This document shows positions 18,381-26,532 of a DNA stretch of 64,000 nucleotides, piece after piece. Source of the DNA: Neomoorella stamsii (GTDB lineage Bacteria > Bacillota > DSM-521 > Neomoorellales > Neomoorellaceae); contig NZ_PVXL01000045.1 of NCBI RefSeq assembly GCF_002995805.1, positions 20,859 to 84,858 of the forward strand, written 5' to 3'. The notes under the pieces were generated by a model, which was given only the letters and a program-made list of their open reading frames with translations, had not been told where the DNA came from and searched no databases. The translations under genes and the position numbers were made by a program. Numbering within the stretch: the first letter of the stretch is position 1; every line of letters begins with the position of its first letter.

Positions 18381-19174
18381 TGGCCATCGCCGCCCAACCG
18401 CAAATGCCCCGGGTCTGGCGGGCGGAGACCAAGCCCCACAAGTTTTGCCCCGGCTGCGGCCACGGTATAGTCCTCAAAGCCCTGGGGGAGGCTGTCGACG
18501 CCCTGGACATCCAGGAACGGACCATCTTTGGTTGCGACATCGGCTGCTCCCTGCTTTCCTGGGACTTTTTCAACCTGGACACCGTCCAGACCCACCACGG
18601 CCGTACCACGCCGGTGCTGGTGGGGATCAAGCGGGCGCGACCGGAACTGGTGGTCGTTTCCTACATGGGCGACGGCGGCGCCTACGCCATCGGCGCCCAG
18701 CACCTGGTCAGCAGCGCCAGCCGCAACGACCTGGTGACGATTATCGTGGTTAACAATACCGTCTACGCCATGACCGGCGGCCAGATGGCCCCGACCACCC
18801 TGCCGGGACAAAAGACGGAAACGACCCCCTATGGCCGCGACGCCAGGCTCACCGGCCGGCCCATCCTGGGCCCGGAACTGGTGGCGGCCATTGCCCCGCC
18901 GGGAGCTTACGTCGCCCGGGGGAGCATAGCCAATATCGTCCAGCTGAAAAACTTTATTCAGAAAGGCCTGCAGAACCAGCTGGAAGGCCGGGGTATCGCC
19001 TTTATCGAGGCCCTGTCGTCCTGCCCCACCAACTGGCACACCAATGCTGCCGCGACCTGGCGTTTTGTGGAAAAAGAAATGACCGCCTATTTCCCTGTCG
19101 GGGAGCTGAGGACACCGGAAGAGGGACCGGTCGGCCGGCTCCAGGAGGTGCCAGCCCGTGGATTTCAATCTTAA
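18380..19174 (+). CDS. korB: 2-oxoacid:ferredoxin oxidoreductase, beta subunit (TPP)
   Basis: The 264-residue thiamine-diphosphate chain. Cys residues in KFCPGCGHGIVLKAL, the TPP/Mg motif MGDGGAYAIGAQHL with downstream NNTVYAMTGGQMAPTT, and SSCPTNWHTNA near the C-terminus are characteristic. It would carry no more than one Fe-S cluster, through the early Cys pair and a later Cys. Start codon overlaps korA by one base and its end overlaps korC by 17 bases, so the complex is made stoichiometrically from one message. Confidence 0.92.
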   Translation: MAIAAQPQMPRVWRAETKPHKFCPGCGHGIVLKALGEAVDALDIQERTIFGCDIGCSLLSWDFFNLDTVQTHHGRTTPVLVGIKRARPELVVVSYMGDGGAYAIGAQHLVSSASRNDLVTIIVVNNTVYAMTGGQMAPTTLPGQKTETTPYGRDARLTGRPILGPELVAAIAPPGAYVARGSIANIVQLKNFIQKGLQNQLEGRGIAFIEALSSCPTNWHTNAAATWRFVEKEMTAYFPVGELRTPEEGPVGRLQEVPARGFQS

Positions 19175-19724
19175 AATCGCCCTGGCCGGGGAAGGAGGGC
19201 AGGGGGTACAGTCGGTGGCCGAGATTATTACCGAGGCGGCCTATCAGGCCGGCTTCCAGGCCCTTTATATCCCCAATTTTGGCGTCGAACAGCGGGGCGG
19301 CGTTTCGGTGGCCTTTGTCCAGATAAGCAGGGAACCAGTGAGCGCGCCTAAATTTACTACCGGTGATATTGTGGTAGCTTTGAGCCACCGGGCCGTAGAG
19401 AGGGTACGGCAGTATGTAGGCGACAAGACTTTACTGGTTTATGAGGCCGGCCTGGAAGACGACGTGCGGCAGGTTTACGGGAAAAGGCAGAGACGCCTGG
19501 CCGTCCCGGCCCTGGCTATAGCCCAGGAGGAAATGCACCCCCGGGTCTTTAACGTCATCATCTTGGGAGTACTGGTGGGCGTAACGGGCTTTTTAGAGCG
19601 CCGGGATGTAGAACAGGCCCTGGAACGCCAGTTTGGCCATAAGTTTGCCCAAGACCCGGGCCTCAGGGAATTAAACTACCGCGCCCTGGAGCGGGGGTAC
19701 GAAATAGGGAGAGAGAACTTATGA
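19158..19724 (+). CDS. korC: 2-oxoacid:ferredoxin oxidoreductase, gamma subunit
   Basis: A 188-residue gamma chain, family pattern KIALAGEGGQGVQSVAEIITEAAYQAG (CoA-contacting, Rossmann-like), then IPNFGVEQRGGVSVAFVQIS, and VFNVIILGVLVG. GTG start is supported by AGGAGGTG seven bases ahead, within korB. It is part of the korABCD operon, with its stop overlapping the korD start (ATGA). Confidence 0.92.
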   Translation: MDFNLKIALAGEGGQGVQSVAEIITEAAYQAGFQALYIPNFGVEQRGGVSVAFVQISREPVSAPKFTTGDIVVALSHRAVERVRQYVGDKTLLVYEAGLEDDVRQVYGKRQRRLAVPALAIAQEEMHPRVFNVIILGVLVGVTGFLERRDVEQALERQFGHKFAQDPGLRELNYRALERGYEIGRENL

Positions 19725-20014
19725 GCGTCACTTTCAAAGCCATTACCACCGAGAATGGCAAAGGGATCTTCCATCTGTTCCCGGCCCTGTGCAAGGGCTG
19801 CGGCCTCTGCATCGAGAAGTGTCCTGTAGACACCATCGGCTGGGCTAAACAACTGGGGGCCTTCGGCACCCCGGTGGTAGAGCCGGGTCACGGGAAACCC
19901 TGCATTGCTTGTAAGAAATGTCAACTGGTATGCCCCGATGCCGCCATCTGGATCGAAAGGCGCGACGGCAAGGGCCGGTCTGATAGCCTGACGGCTGCTC
20001 CGGAAAAGCATTGA
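19721..20014 (+). CDS. korD: 2-oxoacid:ferredoxin oxidoreductase, delta (ferredoxin-like) subunit
   Basis: A 97-residue protein with two 4Fe-4S motifs, CKGCGLCIEKCP and CIACKKCQLVCPD, relaying electrons from the TPP subunit to free ferredoxin. Some 20 residues precede the first cluster and a short charged tail follows the second. In this operon it is last, after alpha, beta and gamma; many organisms put delta first. The four-base ATGA overlap with korC indicates coupling. Confidence 0.92.
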   Translation: MSVTFKAITTENGKGIFHLFPALCKGCGLCIEKCPVDTIGWAKQLGAFGTPVVEPGHGKPCIACKKCQLVCPDAAIWIERRDGKGRSDSLTAAPEKH

Positions 20015-20104
20015 CAGGGATGGCGGTATGAGGATATATTAAATATAGAAGGAAAATTTAAACCCCCATTCTGCCTGCCGGGATGGGAAAATATGGGAGG
20101 GGAG

Positions 20105-21034
20105 ATGTTTTTGCGTATTATCTTTATTGGCCAGGCGCCCTTTGGTAGAGACTGCCTGCAGGCCCTCCTTGACCAGGGGGAAGAGATTGCCGGCGTCCTC
20201 ACCGTACCGGACCGGCCGGGGCAAAAGGGACCAAATCCGGTGAAAGAGCTGGCAGTGGGGAGCGGTTTGCCCCTGTTGCAGCCGGCGCGTTTGAAGGACC
20301 CAGAAGTCTTGACGTGGGTTAAAAACCTCCGGCCCGACCTGCTGGTACTGGCCTTCGTAACCGATATTGTCCCCCGGGCTATGATTGACATGGCTACCTG
20401 CGGTGGCATTAATTATCACCCTTCATTACTACCTAAATACCGCGGCGGCAGTGCCATGAACTGGGCCATTATCAATGGCGAAACGGAAACGGGCGTTACC
20501 ATCCATCAGATTGATGCCGGTATTGATACGGGTCCCATTATCCTACAGCAGAAAGTGGCCATTGACCCTGATGATACGGTAAAATCATTATACTTTGAGA
20601 AACTCTACCCCCTGGGCGTGCAAATGGTTGCCGAAGCCGTCCGCTTAATCCGGGAGGGGAAGGCTAGCCCGGTGCCCCAAGATGAAACGCAAGCTTCTTT
20701 CCAGCCAGTAATTAAGGAAGCAGATGTGAGAATTGACTGGCGGCAAAACGCCCAGAAGATTTATAACCTTATCCGCGGTTCCAACCCTAACCCGGGGGCC
20801 TGGACTACCTTCCGGGGGGAAAAGCTAAAGATCTGGGAGGCCAGGCCCTGCCAAGCTCAAGGTGACCCGGGTACAATAATTGAAATCCCCGGGGAGGAAG
20901 GCTTTGTTATCGCTACAGGGGAGGGGGCAATTCTGGCCCGCCGGGTACAGTACGGTAGCTCCCCTGACAAGATACTTGCTGGCCAGTTTATAACTGCCGC
21001 TGCTATCCAGCCAGGTGAACAGGTGGGAATTTAA
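20105..21034 (+). CDS. formyltransferase-fold protein like 10-formyl-THF hydrolase
   Basis: A 309-residue two-domain protein. The N-terminal formyltransferase fold has IIFIGQAPFGRDCLQALL, a GVLTVPDRPG loop, the folate-site NYHPSLLPKYRGGSAMNW with the catalytic Asn-x-His, and the DAGIDTGPIIL Asp. The C-terminal domain (RIDWRQNAQKIYNLIRGSNPNPGAW) matches the Fmt C-terminal barrel. The FIGQ and TVPD features are closer to the hydrolase domain of 10-formyl-THF dehydrogenase (ALDH1L1) than to typical Fmt. It may release formate from 10-formyl-THF or formylate an unknown acceptor. ATG 20105 follows GGGAGGGGAG; 20093 is an alternative. Lies 90 bases after korD. Confidence 0.75.
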   Translation: MFLRIIFIGQAPFGRDCLQALLDQGEEIAGVLTVPDRPGQKGPNPVKELAVGSGLPLLQPARLKDPEVLTWVKNLRPDLLVLAFVTDIVPRAMIDMATCGGINYHPSLLPKYRGGSAMNWAIINGETETGVTIHQIDAGIDTGPIILQQKVAIDPDDTVKSLYFEKLYPLGVQMVAEAVRLIREGKASPVPQDETQASFQPVIKEADVRIDWRQNAQKIYNLIRGSNPNPGAWTTFRGEKLKIWEARPCQAQGDPGTIIEIPGEEGFVIATGEGAILARRVQYGSSPDKILAGQFITAAAIQPGEQVGI

Positions 21035-21344
21035 CAATATTTCCTGTCTGCTGGTTAGACCATAAGACAGGCAGCTAATGAATGAAAATGGGAGAAAAGG
21101 CTTTATACAAGGGTTTTTCTTGTCTGCCTGAAGGACATTATAAGCCAGACAATTCTTGACACCTGTCCAAAGTTACTGTTAGATTTAAATTAATGAATAT
21201 TATACCTTTGTTATATTAGTAACAAAATAGACGGGGCTGGTGCTAACGAAAATATACTTTTTAACCTGGTCGCACCGCTGCAGAGTGGTGTTTAGATAGA
21301 GAGTCTGGCCATGATTTTAATGGGGAAGGGAGAGGGGTTTAATA
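21035..21344 (+). other. 310-base intergenic region with promoter and hairpins
   Basis: No ORF. CCTGTCT and AGACAGG (about 21043-21076) form a hairpin after the formyltransferase gene. TTGACA at 21156, with a 17-base spacer and TTAGAT at 21179, is a candidate promoter for the FAD/Fe-S dehydrogenase operon. The rest is AT-rich leader of about 150 bases ending in a GGGAAGGGAGAGGGG ribosome site. Confidence 0.5.
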
Positions 21345-22739
21345 ATGGTCGATCAATCAACCCTTAACGAGCTGGTGAGAATTGTCGGCAAAGAGAATGT
21401 CTTGACTTCCAGGGTATCTTTGAATACCTACATGTATGATGCTTCCCTCGTTTACGGCCAGCCCGAAGTGGTTGTCTATGTCCAGGATGCCCAGCAGATA
21501 GCTGCCATCTTGAAGCTCGCTGGCAGCAAAAAGATCCCGGTAACACCCCGCGGGGGCGGTACCTGCCTGAGCGGCGGCGCCGTACCACAGCGGGGCGGGA
21601 TAGTCATTGTCATGACCAGGATGAACCGTATCCTGGAGATTGATCCCGAAAACCGCGTGGCGGTGGTGGAACCGGGCGTTACCAATATGGAACTACAAAA
21701 AGCCGTCGCTCCTTATGGTTTAGTTTACATGCCCGACCCGGCCAGCCAGAAGGTATCGACCATGGGAGGCAACCTAGGGGAGAACTCGGGTGGCATGCGG
21801 GGGATTAAATATGGCCTCACCAGGGACCATATTATCGGGATGGAGCTGGTTTTATCGAGCGGTGAAATTGTGCAAATCGGAGGCAAACTGGAGCCGATAG
21901 CCCAGGAATTAAACCTCAATGCCCTGCTGATCGGTTCGGAAGGCAACCTGGGCATTGCCACCAAGATAATTTGCAAATTGACGCCGGCGCCCCGGGCCAA
22001 CCGCACCATGCTGGCCATCTATAAAACCCTTGAAGATGCCGGCACGTCAGTTTCGGCCATAATTGCCCACGGCATTATCCCCTGTACCCTGGAACTGATG
22101 GACAACAAGATCATCAATGCCGTTGAAGACTGGCTGCATATCGGCTTGCCTGTAGATGCGGGAGCTATACTTTTAATTGAAGTTGACGGTTGGGATGCCG
22201 GCCTGGACCGCCAGGCGCAGCAGATAATGCAAATCTGCCGGGAGAATGGGGCTACCGATGTAAAGCTGGCCCAGAATGCCCGGGAACGGGATAACCTGTG
22301 GACGGCGCGGCGGATGGCTATTGGCGCCATTGGCCGCCTGGCCCCCAATTACGATATGGAAGATGCCACCGTACCCCGCACCAAGTTGCCGGAAATCCTC
22401 AAGGAAGTTAACCGCTTGAGCCAGGAATATAACGTCCCCATTGGCATGCTGGCCCACGCCGGTGACGGCAACCTGCATCCCCTGGTTCTTTTCGATGAAC
22501 GTAATAAAGAAGAAATGGAGCGGGTGGAAAAAGTCAGGGCCGCCCTTTTCCGCAAGGCCCTGGATCTGGGTGGTACCCTATCTGGCGAGCATGGCATTGG
22601 CCTGGCCAAACTGGAATTTGTACGCTGGGCCTTTAACCCGGAGGAACTCCAGTTTTTACGCCGGGAACGCCTGGCCTTTGATCCCAGCGAGATATTGAAC
22701 GCCGGTAAAACTGTACCCGATACCGATACGGCGGCCTGA
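21345..22739 (+). CDS. glcD: FAD-linked oxidase, GlcD / D-lactate dehydrogenase type
   Basis: A 464-residue flavoprotein of the VAO/PCMH family. The FAD-binding N-terminal half shows VTPRGGGTCLSGGAVPQRGGIVI, MPDPASQKVSTMGGNLGENSGG and KYGLTRDHIIGMELVLSSGE. The C-terminal FAD-oxidase C domain has AHAGDGNLHPLVL and GGTLSGEHGIGLAKLEF. It would oxidise glycolate, D-lactate or another 2-hydroxyacid. Two partners follow: a second FAD-binding subunit and a two-cluster Fe-S subunit, the GlcDEF arrangement. A GAGAGGGG ribosome site precedes the ATG. The acceptor and substrate cannot be fixed from sequence. Confidence 0.9.
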   Translation: MVDQSTLNELVRIVGKENVLTSRVSLNTYMYDASLVYGQPEVVVYVQDAQQIAAILKLAGSKKIPVTPRGGGTCLSGGAVPQRGGIVIVMTRMNRILEIDPENRVAVVEPGVTNMELQKAVAPYGLVYMPDPASQKVSTMGGNLGENSGGMRGIKYGLTRDHIIGMELVLSSGEIVQIGGKLEPIAQELNLNALLIGSEGNLGIATKIICKLTPAPRANRTMLAIYKTLEDAGTSVSAIIAHGIIPCTLELMDNKIINAVEDWLHIGLPVDAGAILLIEVDGWDAGLDRQAQQIMQICRENGATDVKLAQNARERDNLWTARRMAIGAIGRLAPNYDMEDATVPRTKLPEILKEVNRLSQEYNVPIGMLAHAGDGNLHPLVLFDERNKEEMERVEKVRAALFRKALDLGGTLSGEHGIGLAKLEFVRWAFNPEELQFLRRERLAFDPSEILNAGKTVPDTDTAA

Positions 22740-22752
22740 GGAGGACAGCAAA

Positions 22753-24111
22753 ATGCAGCAAGAAAATATTAATAAGCTGGAGAAGATTCTTGGTGCCGGG
22801 AATTGCCAGGTAGACCCAGACATCCGGCGCCAGCACAGTTGCAGCAAGACGGCCCTGCCGGACGCAGTTGTCTACCCGGAGAACAGCCAGCAGGTAGCTG
22901 AGGTTTTGCAGCTCGCCGGTAAAGAGGGTATACCTGTGGTACCCTGGGGAGCCGGTACCATGGCCTGGCGCGGCCTGTTGCCGCTGGCGGGAGGATTGGT
23001 AATCAACCTTACCCGGATGAATAAAATTATTGAATATGATTATGAGAACATGACCGCCTATGTGGAAGCTGGTATCCCCCTGGGCGAGCTGCAAAAGACA
23101 TTGCGGACCCATAACTTATACTGGCCCGTCGAGCCGGTAGAACCCGACACCTGCACCGTTGGCGGGTGCATAGCCGCCGGCGCGTCAGGCCCCAGCAAGC
23201 TCGGTTATGGCGATGTTAAATTCCATATTTTAGGCCTGGAAGTTGTTTTACCTACCGGGGAAATTATCCACACCGGCGGGAAAACCGTTAAAAACGTCCA
23301 GGATTATGATAACACCCGCTTTCTGGCCGGCTCCTGGGGAGCCCTCGGCATTATCACCAAGGCCATGTTGAAATTAAGGCCCGTGCCGGAGAAGGAAACG
23401 ACGGTTTTCTTGCCTTTTAAACAACTGGCAGAAGCCATAGCGGCGGCCCGCATCATCAGGAATGATACCTTACCTGTGGCCCTGGAATTACTGGACGGCG
23501 CCGCCATAGCGGTACTGGCCCGGGCCGGGTGGAAGCCTGATGGTAAGGGACCCGGCGTGCTGGTTGCCTATAACGGCTTTAGGGAACAGGTAGACACCCA
23601 GGTTGATTATGTCAAGAAACAATTTCCGGCTGCCGCCATCCTGGAAGGGGAGACAGCTGTAGCCGCCTGGCAGGCCCGCCGGCAGTTATTTCCGGTCTTT
23701 GCCGGAGAGTCCGGGGCCATCCTGGCCAGCGTAGCCGTACCTTTTACTGCCCTGGAGGAATTTTTAACCCGGGCCCGCGACGAGCTGGACCGGAGCCGCA
23801 AAGGAGCAGCCCTGGCAGCCCATTTCGGCAACGGGCACGTCCATATCCTCCTGGATGCAGCTCCCGGCGCCTATGCCGGCGTCCAGGAAACTGTTAATCG
23901 CCTGGCCTCCCTGGCGGGGGACCTGGGCGGGCTGCTGGTTGTAAATAATATCGATGACCTGACTTTAACGCGGCACTGGGTTGAGGCGCGGGGGAAGGCC
24001 TTAATGGAGTTACTGTCCCGGATTAAGGCGGCCTTCGACCCGCAGCGGATTATGGCCCCCAACAGCAAGGTCCTGGCGTATGTTATTGATAACAGCAGGG
24101 CGGTATCCTGA
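22753..24111 (+). CDS. second FAD-binding oxidase subunit (GlcE/GlcD-like)
   Basis: A 452-residue FAD_binding_4 protein, clearly a divergent relative of the preceding one. It has VVPWGAGTMAWRGLLPLAGG, a VGGCIAAGASGPSKLGYGDVKFHILGLEVVLPTGE segment, GSWGALGIITKAML, and the C-terminal AAHFGNGHVHILLDAAP. It is longer than the typical GlcE (about 350 aa), having a full C-terminal oxidase domain, so it may be a second catalytic subunit rather than a GlcE-type accessory. The gene begins 13 bases after glcD, with AGGAGG ahead of ATG. Confidence 0.82.
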   Translation: MQQENINKLEKILGAGNCQVDPDIRRQHSCSKTALPDAVVYPENSQQVAEVLQLAGKEGIPVVPWGAGTMAWRGLLPLAGGLVINLTRMNKIIEYDYENMTAYVEAGIPLGELQKTLRTHNLYWPVEPVEPDTCTVGGCIAAGASGPSKLGYGDVKFHILGLEVVLPTGEIIHTGGKTVKNVQDYDNTRFLAGSWGALGIITKAMLKLRPVPEKETTVFLPFKQLAEAIAAARIIRNDTLPVALELLDGAAIAVLARAGWKPDGKGPGVLVAYNGFREQVDTQVDYVKKQFPAAAILEGETAVAAWQARRQLFPVFAGESGAILASVAVPFTALEEFLTRARDELDRSRKGAALAAHFGNGHVHILLDAAPGAYAGVQETVNRLASLAGDLGGLLVVNNIDDLTLTRHWVEARGKALMELLSRIKAAFDPQRIMAPNSKVLAYVIDNSRAVS

Positions 24112-24129
24112 GACGAGGAGGAACAGGTA

Positions 24130-25425
24130 ATGGTCAAGACTTTTCGGCAGTATGAAGAAGATATCGTACGTTGTAACCGGTGCGGCTTTTGCGAAGAGGT
24201 ATGCCCTACGTATAAGGTAACCGGCGAGGAGTTTTCCCTGGCCCGGGGGCGCAACCGTTTGATGCGCCAGTCCATGGAAGGACACTTTGATTTAACCAAA
24301 GAGCGGGAGATAAACCATCATATTTATTCCTGCCTCCTCTGCGGCGCCTGCGTTGTCACCTGCCCCTCCTCCGTTATTACCGATACTCTGGTTAAGGCTG
24401 CCCGGGCGGAAATTACCCGTGCCAACGGCAATCCTTTCCCCATTCGCATGGCCTTGCACGGCGTTCTGGCCAGGCAGCGGCGCCTGACCCTGGGGGCGAA
24501 AGCCTTGCGCTTTTACCAGCGCAGCGGCGCAAGATGGCTCGCCCGCCATACCGGCTTTCTGGGTTTGCTGGGGTCCCTGGGTAAGGCTGAAGGGTTGCTG
24601 CCCGACATCCCGGCCCGTACTCTAAGGGAGCGCCTGCCGGAAGTTTTGAAGAAGCCCCTGAAACCCCGGCACAAAGTGGCTTATTTTGCCGGCTGCATGA
24701 TGAACAACTTCTTTCCCCAGGTCGCTGAGGCGAGCTTACGGGTTTTCCAGGAAAACGACATTGAGGTTGTGGTACCAACTTCCAACTGCTGCGGTATTCC
24801 CCACGAAGCTTACGGCGAGACGGAAATGCATATCAAACTGGCTAAAGAAAACCTGGATTCCTTCAGACGCTTTGATGTGGAAGCGGTGGTTACCGATTGT
24901 GCCAGCTGCGCCCACGGCCTCCATTCCTATGCTGAACTCCTGAAAGATGACCCGCAATATGGACCCCTGGCGAAAGAGTTTGCCGCCAAGGTAAAGGAAG
25001 CTTCCCAGTACCTGGCGGAAGTGGGCTTTAAGAAGGAAATGGGACCGGTAAACGCTACCGTAACCTACCATGATCCCTGCCACGCCGTCCGCGGCCTGAA
25101 GGTCAAGGATGAGCCGCGCCAGATTTTAAAGAGCATCCCGGGAGTCAAATTTGTCGAGATGAACGAGTCCGACTGGTGCTGTGGTGGCGCCGGCTCCTAT
25201 AACGTTACCCATTATGATTTATCGCAGAAAATCCTGGCCCGCAAGATGAATAACTTTAAGAAAACCGGGGCCCAGTACCTGGCCACTTCCTGTCCCGCCT
25301 GCCTGATGCAGCTGGCCCATGGTCTGGACGTCCACCAGCTACCCGGCCGGGCTATTCACGTCATGCAACTCCTGGACCAGGCCTACCAGAACCGGGCTGT
25401 AAAGAGCGGTGCCAGAGCCGTATGA
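24130..25425 (+). CDS. (Fe-S)-binding GlcF-like subunit with two CCG domains
   Basis: A 431-residue electron-transfer subunit. Two N-terminal 4Fe-4S motifs, CNRCGFCEEVCP and CLLCGACVVTCP, are followed by two cysteine-rich CCG domains (PF02754 type): CMMNNFF...NCCGIPHEAYGE and DPCHAVRG...WCCGGAGSYNV, the latter ending with TSCPACLMQL. Such subunits (GlcF, HdrB, LutA, GlpC relatives) carry electrons from a flavin dehydrogenase to a quinone, thiol or other carrier. No membrane helix is seen. It closes the operon; a terminator follows. Confidence 0.9.
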   Translation: MVKTFRQYEEDIVRCNRCGFCEEVCPTYKVTGEEFSLARGRNRLMRQSMEGHFDLTKEREINHHIYSCLLCGACVVTCPSSVITDTLVKAARAEITRANGNPFPIRMALHGVLARQRRLTLGAKALRFYQRSGARWLARHTGFLGLLGSLGKAEGLLPDIPARTLRERLPEVLKKPLKPRHKVAYFAGCMMNNFFPQVAEASLRVFQENDIEVVVPTSNCCGIPHEAYGETEMHIKLAKENLDSFRRFDVEAVVTDCASCAHGLHSYAELLKDDPQYGPLAKEFAAKVKEASQYLAEVGFKKEMGPVNATVTYHDPCHAVRGLKVKDEPRQILKSIPGVKFVEMNESDWCCGGAGSYNVTHYDLSQKILARKMNNFKKTGAQYLATSCPACLMQLAHGLDVHQLPGRAIHVMQLLDQAYQNRAVKSGARAV

Positions 25426-25475
25426 GGTGCTACAATAACAATATTAGACCTTGAGATATGAACGGACTTGGAAGT

Positions 25476-25503
25476 AACCCCCTTGCTGGCAGGGGGCTTT
25501 TCT
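25476..25503 (+). terminator. terminator after the FAD/Fe-S dehydrogenase operon
   Basis: CCCCCT-TGCTGGC-AGGGGG followed by CTTTTCTTAT. Confidence 0.7.
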
Positions 25504-25607
25504 TATCTTATGGAGATTATGTTAATCTATACCGCATATAGCATATAGACAGTATATGTAGGTAATGGTAAAATGCTGGTAAAGGGAGGGAAAAGAGGTG
25601 ACGGCCA

Positions 25608-25679
25608 TGCCCGGAGATGTTATCCAGGAGCTTGAACGGGGCAGGAAGGAATTGTTTCATATAGCAACCTCGCGCTGAA
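25608..25679 (+). CDS. very short ORF, possibly a decayed Spo0E-like peptide
   Basis: ATG at 25608 has an AGAGGTGA ribosome site and runs 23 codons (MPGDVIQELERGRKELF..., stop TGA at 25677). The sequence resembles the first helix of Spo0E-type aspartyl-phosphatase peptides. After the stop, a shifted frame reads ALNRIIS, which would continue to an S-x-x-L-[DN]-x-[LI]-[LI] motif if two bases were restored in the CGCGC run at 25674. The resemblance is weak and the helix spacing is shorter than usual, so this may be an unrelated upstream ORF of the deacetylase gene. Confidence 0.3.
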
Positions 25680-25704
25680 TAGGATCATCTCGGGGGGTGA
25701 GGAG

Positions 25705-26481
25705 ATGATCCTGTTATGGCGCTGGCGCCGGGTACCCAACGTCCTTATCCCGGCGCTGCTCTTTTTCCTGGGTCTCTACCTAGGTGCCAGGCTGGCCGAT
25801 TACCAGCCACTGGCGGCCATGGTTGGCCGGGCCAGGAAATTGTTACCCATATACAGCGTTAACACGACGGATAAAAAGGTGGCCCTGTCTTTTGATGCCA
25901 CCTGGGGAGCAGAGTATACACCTAAATTGCTGGCCACCTTAAAACAGCATAATGTTAAAACGACCTTCTTTTTAACCAATATCTGGCTCAAGAAATATCC
26001 AGAGGTAGCCAAGAGAATAGCCGCCGCTGGCCATGAGATCGGCCTGCACTCGGCCACCCATCCCCATTTTACCTCCTTAAGCGAGGCGGAAATGGAAAAA
26101 GAGTTGCAGGAAAATAGCCAGATGGTGCGGGAAATAACTGGCTATAATGCAGAACTCTTCCGGCCTCCTTTTGGTGACTATAACGACACGGTGATCCGTA
26201 CCGCGGAGCGCCTGGGGTACCGGGTTATCCAGTGGGATGTGGATTCCCTGGACTGGCAGGAACACATGACGCCTGATGCTATCTTAAACCGGGTGCTGAA
26301 AAACATAAAACCTGGCTCCATTGTTCTCTTTCACAATAACGGCCGCTATACGGCGGATGTTTTGAGCCCCCTCCTGGAAAAGCTCAAGACCGACGGCTAC
26401 CAGGTCGTGCCGGTAGGGGAGCTGATCATCAAGGGGGATTACTATATTGACCACGCCGGCGTGCAGCACCCCGGCCGTTGA
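25705..26481 (+). CDS. NodB-domain polysaccharide deacetylase (PdaB-like)
   Basis: A 258-residue membrane-anchored or secreted esterase with one N-terminal hydrophobic helix (VLIPALLFFLGLYLGARLA). The NodB domain has the VALSFDATWGAEYTPKLL catalytic/metal Asp motif, HSATHPHFTSL metal histidines, ELFRPPFGDYND, and an IVLFHNNGRYTADVL final motif. The SFDATWG form, rather than SFDDGP, is typical of PdaB-like sporulation deacetylases that act on spore cortex or cell-wall glycans. The start is ATG with GGGGGGTGAGGAG ahead. A role in sporulation is inference from the family. Confidence 0.85.
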   Translation: MILLWRWRRVPNVLIPALLFFLGLYLGARLADYQPLAAMVGRARKLLPIYSVNTTDKKVALSFDATWGAEYTPKLLATLKQHNVKTTFFLTNIWLKKYPEVAKRIAAAGHEIGLHSATHPHFTSLSEAEMEKELQENSQMVREITGYNAELFRPPFGDYNDTVIRTAERLGYRVIQWDVDSLDWQEHMTPDAILNRVLKNIKPGSIVLFHNNGRYTADVLSPLLEKLKTDGYQVVPVGELIIKGDYYIDHAGVQHPGR

Positions 26482-26498
26482 GGGTACCGAAAAAATAT

Positions 26499-26526
26499 TT
26501 TGCATGCCAGGGATGTGTGTTACAAT
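26499..26526 (+). promoter_or_regulatory. promoter ending at the decarboxylase start codon
   Basis: TTTGCA, 16-base spacer, TACAAT at 26521-26526. The expected transcription start is about 26533, which is the first base of the GTG start codon, so the message may be leaderless. Confidence 0.5.
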
Positions 26527-26532
26527 AACATC

